This document shows, in pieces, positions 1-5,773 of a stretch of 6,109 bases of DNA. The DNA comes from an uncultured Pseudomonadota bacterium. Lineage in GTDB: Bacteria; Pseudomonadota; Gammaproteobacteria; Burkholderiales; Burkholderiaceae_C. Position 1 is the stretch's first letter. Every line of letters begins with the position of its first letter. A program made the position numbers and the translations under genes. The notes beneath the pieces were generated by a model. It was not told the DNA's origin and searched no databases. It worked only from the letters and a program-made list of their open reading frames with translations. The stretch covers positions 1-6,109 of the forward strand of contig ONTY01000101.1 of NCBI GenBank assembly GCA_900320815.1. Direction: 5' to 3'.

Positions 1-1
1 C

Positions 2-280
2 GAAGTGCTGCCCGCGCTGTGTGAAATCGGCGCGCAAACCCATGCCGGAAACATGCGTGCCGTGCTCTGCCACTACCCCCTTGCCGCCTGGAACCGCTCG
101 CATCACGCCGCGCTGCATTTTCACGGCCACATGCACGGGCGGCTGCACGCCGACAGCCAGAGAGCCGATGTGGGCGTGGACGTGTGGAACTACTACCCCG
201 TGAGCCTGGAAGAGCTGCTGCACGCCATGAAACACGCACCGGCACACATAGAGCTGCACGGCACACACGACAAAAAATAA
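2..280 (+). CDS. Calcineurin-like metallophosphoesterase, C-terminal fragment
   Basis: The open frame enters from the left edge and ends at TAA (278-280), leaving 92 residues of a longer gene. The GTG at 5 is internal, because the frame is open before it. Visible motifs are CHYPL (fragment residues 23-27) and GHMHG (42-46). These match the last two metal-ligand motifs (H, then GHxH) of the calcineurin-like phosphoesterase family, which hydrolyses phosphomono- or diesters with a two-metal centre. The tail, with GVDVWNYYPVSLEEL, fits the end of small cytoplasmic phosphoesterases in which the Asp after GHxH and a Val-Asp-Val stretch are common. The N-terminal DxH, GDxxD and GNHD/E motifs lie outside the window, so substrate and completeness cannot be judged. 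The gene converges on the methyltransferase at 470-1927. Family confidence is good; the specific function is unknown. Confidence 0.85.
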   Translation, partial: EVLPALCEIGAQTHAGNMRAVLCHYPLAAWNRSHHAALHFHGHMHGRLHADSQRADVGVDVWNYYPVSLEELLHAMKHAPAHIELHGTHDKK

Positions 281-469
281 GGCTCTGTTTTTCCATGGCT
301 GACGTGCCAACAGCACCATCTCCTCGCTCCCTGCGTCAAGCGGGAGAGAAGGGGATATTTTGTACGTCAAGGCAGGAGGAACAGAACCGCTGCTCATGGA
401 GTCTTTGAAGGCTCCTCAATACTCCATGTGTCAATGTTGTGTTGCCGGCATGAATTGCAGGTTATACAA
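281..469. other. Convergent intergenic gap with an inverted repeat
   Basis: This 189-bp gap lies between the stop of the phosphoesterase and the stop of the methyltransferase. It has no convincing coding sequence and no hairpin with a U tract. The clearest structure is a perfect 8-bp inverted repeat, CATGGAGT (395-402) and ACTCCATG (421-428), around an 18-base loop. A competing smaller hairpin lies inside it (GGAGTC at 398-403, GGCTCC at 410-415, one G-T pair). It could slow or protect the 3' ends of the two convergent transcripts, but that is inference. Confidence 0.4.
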
Positions 470-1927
470 CTATACCTCATGGGTGTATTGCTTCTCTTGG
501 TGCTGCTGTGCCCTGGTTTTTGCAAACACGCCATAAAGATATTGCTTCAATTCTTTGGCGTTGAAGGTGTAGTAGCCGCCGCTTTTGTATTTTTTGAGTG
601 CAGCAATGTAGCCGATGAAATGCTCGCTGTGCAGCGCGGCGCGCAGCGGCTGCACAGGAATATCTGCCATGATGTAAAGACCGCTGTAGACACCGAAGCC
701 GGGCGGCGCGGGGGTGATTTTGACGGATGGGATGTCGCGGATAACGGCGCTGATGGCGTATTTGTGTGTCCATACGTCGCGCAGCGCCTGCGAGCGCCCG
801 TAGAGGTGCCAGTCGGGATATTGCGAGGTGCTGCGACCCTTGAGCAGCGCACTTTTGCGGGCATTCAGATAGGCGGCAACAGCGGCATCAGAAAACACCG
901 CTTCGCGCGGCAGCGGCTTGCCATTTTCATCGTACGGATACAAGGCCATGCGCCGCGCGCCGGTAGACGCCTTGATGACGGGAATGGTGAAACGGGCAAA
1001 CGGAAAAGCGTCGGCAATGAAGACATCGTCGGCCAGTGTGGCGAAGCCGTTTTTGACGGCAATGCCTTGGAGAGTGGGGGCAGTTTTGATGGCACGCAAT
1101 TGGCGCAGCGTTTCACGACTACCGAGGAACAGCACGCCGTCAAAAAACGCCTCGTCATAGGGCAGCGCATCCACAAATCGCAGCGTCTTTTCCCCGGCAT
1201 AGCTGTAATAGTCAAACTGGCGCGAGCCGCCAGTTTTTTCCAGCAGCGTGATGGCGGTGTACGTGGTCGCGGTAAACGGTTGGAAATGTCCCAAATCAGC
1301 AATGGCACGCAGGCAGCCGGTGGACTGCAAATAGGCGCGCATGTGCTGCCCCGCCACACTGTTTATCCATGAGCTTGGCGCAATGTAGCACAGCCGCCCA
1401 CTGGGAGAGAGCATATGCAGGCCGATTTCATAAAATACAAGATACAAATCTGTCATGCCGCCGCCGCAAAAGGCGTGGCGTTTGACTTGTGCAAAACTGC
1501 TTTCAAGGTTATGCACGCGCACATACGGCGGATTGCCAATGACAAAATCCATGCGCCCGTCAAAATCGTGCACAGCCAAGGCATCGGCGCAGCGGATGTC
1601 CCACGCCACGGGTGGCAGATTCAAATCACATTCAAGCTGGCGCATCCGTTCCATGCAGGCGGCGTGCGACGCGGCGTCTTTTTCCACGCCGTGAATAAAG
1701 GTGGCAAGCTGGCGCGCCAGCGTTTCTTTTTCGCCTTCGCCGTGCGCGCTGAAAAAGGCAGCGCAATAGCGCCGCGCCATTTCCACAAGAAACGCTCCAT
1801 CGCCACACGAGTTGTCTATGGCGTGCCGCTGCAATATGGCCGCGCCGCTGTAGCCGGCGAAGTCAAGAATGTCGGCTACCAGATAGGACGGGGTGAATAT
1901 CTGACCGAGGCGCTTTTCTTTTTTCAT
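470..1927 (-). CDS. Gamma-class (Eco57I/TaqI-like) adenine-N6 DNA methyltransferase
   Basis: This 485-residue protein is predicted to transfer a methyl group from S-adenosylmethionine to N6 of adenine in a specific DNA site. Motif X (GQIFTP) is at residues 8-13, the SAM-binding motif I (DNSCGDGAF) at 38-46, and a motif II-like acidic residue in VEKDA near 82. The catalytic motif IV is NPPY at 132-135, within IGNPPYVRVHN. PSGRLCYIAPSSW (175-187) and GHFQPFTATTYTAI (213-226) complete the catalytic half. The order X-I-IV followed by a long C-terminal recognition region is that of gamma-class enzymes such as M.TaqI, and the end (SGGYYTF at 449-455, then NAKELKQYL) resembles their specificity domain. 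No endonuclease domain is seen, and neither neighbour is a restriction enzyme, so it may be an orphan methyltransferase or the remnant of a type II system. GC is lower than in the flanking genes, suggesting transfer. The ATG at 1925-1927 is the only plausible start: the in-frame sequence upstream reaches a TGA with no ATG, GTG or TTG between. It has no clear Shine-Dalgarno sequence. The stop is TAG. The recognition site cannot be read from the sequence. Confidence 0.93.
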   Translation of the reverse strand: MKKEKRLGQIFTPSYLVADILDFAGYSGAAILQRHAIDNSCGDGAFLVEMARRYCAAFFSAHGEGEKETLARQLATFIHGVEKDAASHAACMERMRQLECDLNLPPVAWDIRCADALAVHDFDGRMDFVIGNPPYVRVHNLESSFAQVKRHAFCGGGMTDLYLVFYEIGLHMLSPSGRLCYIAPSSWINSVAGQHMRAYLQSTGCLRAIADLGHFQPFTATTYTAITLLEKTGGSRQFDYYSYAGEKTLRFVDALPYDEAFFDGVLFLGSRETLRQLRAIKTAPTLQGIAVKNGFATLADDVFIADAFPFARFTIPVIKASTGARRMALYPYDENGKPLPREAVFSDAAVAAYLNARKSALLKGRSTSQYPDWHLYGRSQALRDVWTHKYAISAVIRDIPSVKITPAPPGFGVYSGLYIMADIPVQPLRAALHSEHFIGYIAALKKYKSGGYYTFNAKELKQYLYGVFAKTRAQQHQEKQYTHEV

Positions 1928-1941
1928 GCGTTTTTTGCGTG

Positions 1942-1991
1942 AAAAAAAAAAAAAAAAAGAGTCTGAAACCGTTGTGAGGTTTCAGACTCTT
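1942..1991 (-). terminator. Rho-independent terminator of tRNA-Ala
   Basis: The stem is a perfect 14-bp inverted repeat, GGTTTCAGACTCTT (1978-1991) with AAGAGTCTGAAACC (1957-1970), and the loop is 7 bases. Read on the minus strand it is followed by an uninterrupted T run; the whole A/T homopolymer spans 1942-1958 (17 bases, the last two inside the stem). It begins 14 bases after the tRNA CCA end, so it should end the tRNA transcript. The stem is strong and the U tract very long. On the plus strand no comparable T tract follows, so it acts in one direction. Only 14 bp separate the tract from the methyltransferase ATG. Confidence 0.92.
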
Positions 1992-2005
1992 CCAAAATGT
2001 GCGTG

Positions 2006-2081
<76 letters not shown>

Positions 2082-2100
2082 ACGCGAGTGGAAGCGGCGG

Positions 2101-2106
2101 ATTATA
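2101..2106 (-). promoter_or_regulatory. Candidate -10 box of the tRNA-Ala promoter
   Basis: Read on the minus strand this is a perfect TATAAT, ending 19 bases before the first base of the mature tRNA. That would give a leader of about 12-14 bases. The bases just downstream (CCGCCGC) form a GC-rich discriminator, as is typical of stable-RNA promoters under stringent control. No good -35 hexamer lies 16-18 bases upstream; that position is occupied by the dyad at 2106-2138. TTGTGG is present, but only 11 bases away. The -10 call is supported by position and sequence; activity is inferred. Confidence 0.5.
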
Positions 2107-2138
2107 GCGCAGGGCGTCCACAAGGGATGCCCTGCGCT
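2106..2138. repeat. 14-bp dyad between the DUF349 gene and tRNA-Ala
   Basis: The left arm AGCGCAGGGCGTCC (2106-2119) pairs with GGATGCCCTGCGCT (2125-2138) through 14 consecutive pairs (one G-U) around a 5-base loop. It is the strongest hairpin in the 134-bp gap. No U tract follows on either strand, so it is not a classical intrinsic terminator. On the minus strand it overlaps the first base of the TATAAT box and covers the place where a -35 element would be. It may cap the 3' end of DUF349 mRNA, act as a protein-binding dyad at the tRNA promoter, or do both. The structure is certain; the role is not. Confidence 0.6.
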
Positions 2139-2166
2139 GAAGTGTTTCTATACCATACCTGATTGC

Positions 2167-2195
2167 ATTTTATCGCCGGCTTATTTTGCGGGCAA
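2167..2195 (-). promoter_or_regulatory. Possible upstream sigma-70 promoter for tRNA-Ala
   Basis: On the minus strand TTGCCC (2195-2190) is separated by exactly 17 bases from TAAAAT (2172-2167). These match the sigma-70 consensus at 4 of 6 and 5 of 6 positions. It lies just past the DUF349 stop codon, in an AT-richer gap, and would start transcription near 2160, upstream of the dyad and the tRNA. It could be a second promoter for tRNA-Ala. Such matches also arise by chance in AT-rich intergenic DNA, so confidence is low. Confidence 0.3.
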
Positions 2196-2215
2196 TGATT
2201 GCTATACCCAAGCGT

Positions 2216-5200
2216 TCAACGTGCGCGCAGCAGGGCTTTGAGAGCAGTTTGCAGGCGCTGCGTGGCCTCGTCGCTGGCTGGGGCGGCGAGGATGGTGGCG
2301 GTGTCTTGCGGCCAGGTGTCGGCGGGCATGGCGCTGCCTTTTTGCGTGAGCAGCTGCAGCTGCAGTGCACGGCGCGCGTCCAGGTGCGCGGCGGGGGTGG
2401 GCGCTTCAGCAGCGATTTCCAGACGCAGCAGGGCAGCGGCAGCGTCGCCTTTGGCTTCGCCTTGCAGGGCAGTGACCCAGGCATTGCGCGCTGCGCCGGT
2501 GATGGGGGCGCCGAGTTGCTGCGCGCTGGGGAGTTTGGCGGCGTCGCGTGTTTGCCAGGCGTCAAGGACGGCGGCGATGGCTTCGCCGTGCGCCTGGGCG
2601 GCGAGTTTTTTGAGCTGGCTTTGGGCGAGGTCCAGGGCTTCACGCTGGGCGTGGAAGGCGGCGTTGCCAAGGCGCGGGGCGCGCGGCTGGCGTCCTCTTC
2701 CTCCTTCACGCCCGTCGCGCGTATCGCGGCTGCCGCGCTCGCCGCGCCCACCAGCAGCGCCGCCGCTGCGGCGCCCGTCACGCTGGTTGCCACCACCACG
2801 GCGTTCGTCGCGCTGCATGGAGGTGCCACGGCGCATCCCAGGGCGGTCGTCGCCGCGCATGGCGACCACAGGCCGGCGTGCGGGTTTGGCTTCGGCGGCA
2901 GGGGCGGCTGGTTCGCTTTCACTGGCGCTTTCGCCTTCGGCAGCGGGTGTTTCAGGTGCGTCGGGCACAACAGGGGCGGCAGGGGCGGGCGCGTCGTCAG
3001 GGGCAGCGGCTTGGGCAGCTTGTAGTGCCTGCATGGCGGCGCGGATGCGCGTGGCGTCGCCGCTGGCTGCGGCTTCTTCCAAGGCTTTGGCGGCGTTCAT
3101 GACGGCCTGGTCGTGCGCGGTGAGGGCAGCGCGCTGGCGCTGGCGCTCCTGGCTGCGGCGCTGGAAGGCTTCGTCAATGGGTTTGCGGAAGGCGTTCCAG
3201 AGTTTTTGTTCCAGGCGCCGGTCGAGCAGGGGAACGGCTTGTGCTTCGGCCTGCCAGGTTTGTTGCAAGGTCTGGATGGCGTCGATGCGCAGTGGGGCGG
3301 CGGCGAGTTCGCCGGCTTCGGCGATGAGGGCGCGGCGGCGCGCGATGCTTTGTTTTTGCGCATCGTGCAGGGGGGCGCTGGCAGCTTCAAAGGCAGCTTT
3401 CCAGTCTTCTTGCAGCTGGGCGTAGAGCTTGGCGGGCAGGCGCCCGGTGTGGGATTTGTCAAACCAGCGGCGGCGGAAGGCGGCCAGTTGCTGGCCGGCG
3501 GTTTTCCAGTTGGCGCCTTCGGCGGGCTGGGTGGCGGCCCAGGCTTTGAGTTCGGCGATGAGGGCAAGGCGCTGCGCTTTGTGTGCGGCGGTTTCGGCGC
3601 GGGCGTGTTGAATCCAGCGGTCCACGAAGACGCGCGCGGCGTTGCAGGCGCGGTCAAACCGCTGCCACATGGCCTGGCTGGAGGCGCCGCCCTGGTCGGC
3701 GGCTTTCCATTCTTCGCGCAGCTGGCGCAGTGCTTCTTGCAGTTTGTGCGGGGGCAGGGTGGGAACCCATTCTTCGTCGTCGGGCAGGGGGGGGAGATCG
3801 ATGGCAGTGCGGCGCGAGGGTTTTGCAACGGCGGCAGCAGGAGCGGCTTGTTCGGCTGCGGGAGCCGCCGCTTCGGCGGTGGTTTCTGCTGCGGGTGCTG
3901 CGGCTTCGGCAGCGGGCGCTTCTGCTGTGGTTTCTGCTGCAGCGGTGGGTTCAGCGGTTGTTTCGGGCGCTGCAGGCGCCGCGTCAGGCGAGGCTGGCGC
4001 CGCTTCGGCGCTGGGCGCAGCCGGTGCTGTTTCTGGAGCAGCAAGGGCGGCTTCGGCTGGTGCGGCGGCTTCGGCAACAGGCGTTTCTGTTGTGGTTTCT
4101 GCGGCAGCGGTGGGTGCAGCGGATGTTTCGGGCGCTGCTGGCGCCGCTTCGGCGCTGGGCGCAGCCGGTGCTGTTTCTGGAGCAGCAGCGGCGGCGGGCG
4201 CGTTTTCCGCTTGCGATGCAGCTTCTGCAGCGGGGGCTTCTTCGGAAGATTCGGGCATGTGCGCCGCGGCGGCGCCTTTCTTTTTCTGGCGGCGCAGCAA
4301 GCCTTCGGCGCGGGCGATGAGTTGCTCGCGCACTTTGCCGGCGCTCCAGTGCTGCCAGCCGCTGAGTTCGCCTGCGGCGGCCAGCGCGTGGTGCGCGCGC
4401 GCTTTGAGGGCTTTGTCCAGCAGCGCGTCGTGCTCTTTGAGCAGGTGGCGCAGCGATTGCGTGGCGCTATGGATGTTTTTGCTGTTGCCTTCGGCGGTGG
4501 CTTTTTCCAGCAGCATGGCGCCGGCTTTGATGGCTTTGGCGGCGGCGGCGGCTTGTTCGGGGTCTACGGCAGTGGCGGTGGCGTCTGTTGCGTCGGTTTG
4601 GGGCTGGCGTGCGGCGCGCAGTTCGTCAGCCCATACGGGCACGGAGGGCAGGGGGGCGGCGGCGTCTTCGGCAGCGGCGATGGCTTGCGCGAGTGCCGCG
4701 CTGAACGCTTCCCAGACGGCGGCGAGCTTGGCTTTGGCGTCGTCAAGCTGGGCGATGTGGCGCAGGTCGACGCTGTCGTAGTGCTCGTGGCCGGTGAGGG
4801 CGGGCAGGGCGGCGTGCCAGTCGTCCACGTCTTTTTGCAGCGCATCTTGCTGCGCTTGCGCGTCGCGCCAGGGGCGCGCGGAGAGCATCTCGATGCGCTG
4901 CGCCAGCAGCAGCGCCGCTTCGCGCTGCACCATGCAGTGCTGCTGCAAGTCTTCAATGGCTTTGATGCGCTGGGCCAGTTGGGTGCGCAGGCCAGCCAGC
5001 GGCTCTTGCGAGAGCGGTGCGCCGGCTTTGGCGGCGTCGCGTTGCCAGGCCATTGCGTCGGCGATGTTGAGTTTTTGCGCGGCCAGCAGCGCTTGGGCTT
5101 TTTCCTGCCATTCGGCGGCGATGGCCTGCTGGCGGCTGGCGCGGCGCAGTTCGTCGAGTTTTTCGCGCAGTGCTTTGGCAGCGCCTTTGTCTTTGCCGGA

Positions 5201-5428
5201 GAGTTCTTTGTAGACCTGCTGCATGTCTTCGGCGCTGGGGTTTGTTGCCAGCCACTCGCGCACGCGCTGCGCACGCTCGCCCGATGTCGCTGCCGAAAAG
5301 GCGCCGCCGGTGAGGGCATCAAGCGGGTGCGCGGCGGGCTGCTTGGGCGCGGCGGCGGGGTGCTCGGCGGGCGCAGCATCCGGCGTGTCTTTGGGGGCGC
5401 GTTTGAGGAAGGACGGCAAAAGTGGCAT
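2216..5428 (-). CDS. Large alanine-rich DUF349-domain protein
   Basis: This 1070-residue protein has no signal peptide or membrane segment and should be cytoplasmic. Residues 1-390 are mostly charged alpha-helix, ending in a module with GWQHWSAGKVREQLIARAE, a pattern typical of DUF349 proteins. Residues 391-540 are an Ala/Pro/Glu/Thr-rich linker with internal repeats. Residues 555-775 carry about three tandem DUF349-type modules: LREEWKAAD (570-578) with MWQRFDRACNAARVF, then the LYAQLQEDWKAAF segment, then LWNAFRKPIDEAF (near 744-756). A second acidic Ala/Pro linker precedes an Arg/Gly-rich segment (858-919). A helical C-terminal domain contains LLRLEIAAEAPTPAAHLDARRALQL, again family-typical. 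The family's biochemical function is not known to me, and none is assigned; the RG-rich part hints at nucleic-acid binding. The ATG at 5428 has GGAG ten bases upstream (5442-5439), and the coding bias begins there. The stop is TGA. It is separated from serA upstream by a terminator and is followed by tRNA-Ala. Confidence 0.92.
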   Translation of the reverse strand: MPLLPSFLKRAPKDTPDAAPAEHPAAAPKQPAAHPLDALTGGAFSAATSGERAQRVREWLATNPSAEDMQQVYKELSGKDKGAAKALREKLDELRRASRQQAIAAEWQEKAQALLAAQKLNIADAMAWQRDAAKAGAPLSQEPLAGLRTQLAQRIKAIEDLQQHCMVQREAALLLAQRIEMLSARPWRDAQAQQDALQKDVDDWHAALPALTGHEHYDSVDLRHIAQLDDAKAKLAAVWEAFSAALAQAIAAAEDAAAPLPSVPVWADELRAARQPQTDATDATATAVDPEQAAAAAKAIKAGAMLLEKATAEGNSKNIHSATQSLRHLLKEHDALLDKALKARAHHALAAAGELSGWQHWSAGKVREQLIARAEGLLRRQKKKGAAAAHMPESSEEAPAAEAASQAENAPAAAAAPETAPAAPSAEAAPAAPETSAAPTAAAETTTETPVAEAAAPAEAALAAPETAPAAPSAEAAPASPDAAPAAPETTAEPTAAAETTAEAPAAEAAAPAAETTAEAAAPAAEQAAPAAAVAKPSRRTAIDLPPLPDDEEWVPTLPPHKLQEALRQLREEWKAADQGGASSQAMWQRFDRACNAARVFVDRWIQHARAETAAHKAQRLALIAELKAWAATQPAEGANWKTAGQQLAAFRRRWFDKSHTGRLPAKLYAQLQEDWKAAFEAASAPLHDAQKQSIARRRALIAEAGELAAAPLRIDAIQTLQQTWQAEAQAVPLLDRRLEQKLWNAFRKPIDEAFQRRSQERQRQRAALTAHDQAVMNAAKALEEAAASGDATRIRAAMQALQAAQAAAPDDAPAPAAPVVPDAPETPAAEGESASESEPAAPAAEAKPARRPVVAMRGDDRPGMRRGTSMQRDERRGGGNQRDGRRSGGAAGGRGERGSRDTRDGREGGRGRQPRAPRLGNAAFHAQREALDLAQSQLKKLAAQAHGEAIAAVLDAWQTRDAAKLPSAQQLGAPITGAARNAWVTALQGEAKGDAAAALLRLEIAAEAPTPAAHLDARRALQLQLLTQKGSAMPADTWPQDTATILAAPASDEATQRLQTALKALLRAR
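2672..2857 (-). other. Arg/Gly-rich (RGG-like) segment of the DUF349 protein
   Basis: This stretch encodes residues 858-919, which contain 19 Arg and 17 Gly in 62 residues, with Asp, Gln and Asn between them and almost no bulky hydrophobic residues. It includes short units such as RRGGG, GGRGERG, RDGR and GGRGR. Such low-complexity RG-rich regions are known as flexible RNA-binding segments in other bacterial proteins, for example DEAD-box helicase tails and RNase E-type proteins. Here that role is inferred from composition only. It links the acidic Ala/Pro linker to the helical C-terminal domain. Confidence 0.75.
3901..4187. repeat. Internal direct repeat encoding the Ala/Pro/Glu linker
   Basis: Two identical 51-bp copies lie at 3993-4043 and 4137-4187, exactly 144 bp (48 codons) apart. 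Similarity continues beyond them: 3901-3972 resembles 4066-4137 at an offset of 165 bp, the extra 21 bp corresponding to seven residues (SPDAAPA) in one copy. At protein level APETAPAAPSAEAAPA occurs at residues 416-431 and 464-479, and each copy is followed by an APET...PTAAAETT...AEAAAPAE block. All length differences are multiples of three, so the frame is kept. This is a recent in-frame duplication inside a disordered linker. Confidence 0.85.
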
Positions 5429-5587
5429 GGTGCAAAAACTCCAGGCGGAGAGGCTGAAAACAGGGCGCGCCCTTTTTTAGAGTGAGGGCGCAGCGCAGAG
5501 GGCGCGTATTGTCGCCGCGATTGCTGCGGCTGCAAGGGCGCTGGAAGGGGAAATGCTGCGCTGCACCAGCCTGCTGCCGCAGAGGGC

Positions 5588-5624
5588 AAAAAAAGCGCCC
5601 ACCTGCGTCATGCTGGAGGTGGGC
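5588..5624 (-). terminator. Intrinsic terminator of serA
   Basis: On the minus strand an 8-bp perfect stem, GCCCACCT (5624-5617) with AGGTGGGC (5604-5597), encloses a 12-base loop. It is followed by GC and seven T (5594-5588). It lies about 150 bp after the serA stop codon and ends that transcript before the DUF349 gene. On the plus strand the same stem is followed after six bases by TTTTT (5631-5635), so it may also work weakly in the other direction. Confidence 0.8.
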
Positions 5625-5727
5625 AGCGCGTTTTTATGGCTTTCGGCGGGCAGGAGGGCTGGCGAATATGGCAATGGATGGCTCCTGGTGTGTTCTTTTT
5701 TCAGCCGGTCATTCTGGCGACGTTTGT

Positions 5728-5759
5728 CGCCCGGTGGTTTAGCCGGGCGGTTTTTTTTT
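5728..5759 (+). terminator. Plus-strand intrinsic terminator facing serA
   Basis: CGCCCGG (5728-5734) pairs with CCGGGCG (5743-5749) around the loop TGGTTTAG, followed by G and nine T (5751-5759). This is a good intrinsic terminator for plus-strand transcription. On the minus strand the hairpin is preceded by the A run and followed by ACAAACG, so it would not stop serA mRNA. A small adjacent hairpin (GCGAC/GTCGC, 5718-5730) overlaps its left arm. No plus-strand gene upstream explains it. Confidence 0.7.
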
Positions 5760-5773
5760 GAAGACGCTTTTTT

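Larger units (their letters stand above)
5429..5773. other. Intergenic region between serA and the DUF349 gene
   Basis: This 345-bp region has no credible gene. It holds a minus-strand terminator for serA (5588-5624), a plus-strand terminator facing serA (5728-5759), and the upstream region of the DUF349 gene, including GGAG at 5439-5442. A weak minus-strand promoter candidate is TTGCAG followed 16 bases later by GACAAT (near 5507-5534), matching 3 and 4 of 6 consensus positions. I would not rely on it. No riboswitch-like conserved core is recognised. Confidence 0.5.

Noticed and set aside
281..469. Possible duplicated tRNA-Ala 3' end (attachment-site repeat) marking a mobile island
   Set aside because: No copy of the tRNA 3' half was found by eye here. 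Only short AGGAGGA-like fragments occur, and no integrase is present in the window.
428..1372. A 314-codon plus-strand open frame opposite the methyltransferase
   Set aside because: It has no domain and no ribosome binding site, and it overlaps a frame with intact motifs X, I and IV. The plus frame at 1415-1942 is likewise the antisense shadow of the methyltransferase N-terminus.
1942..1958. The homopolymer as a coding repeat that would switch the methyltransferase reading frame
   Set aside because: The in-frame codons upstream of the ATG contain no usual start between a TGA and the ATG, so the tract is not translated as part of the protein. Any effect would have to be regulatory.
5462..5480. 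Palindrome AGGGCGCGCCCT followed by six T on the plus strand, resembling a terminator
   Set aside because: With a minimal loop only about four base pairs can form, and no plus-strand gene needs it. A chance GC palindrome is more likely.
3113..5485. A 790-codon open frame on the plus strand opposite the DUF349 gene
   Set aside because: It is Gly/Phe/Cys-rich with no recognisable domain, and it runs antisense to a frame with clear DUF349 motifs. High GC with strong codon bias explains the lack of stops. Other long antisense frames here (2186-3025, 2199-3425, 3642-4781) are rejected for the same reason.
5477..5674. A 65-codon minus-strand frame after serA, with AGGAG six bases before an ATT start
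   Set aside because: The start codon is a rare type, the product is an Ala/Ser-rich sequence without a family, and the frame runs straight through the serA terminator hairpin and its T tract.
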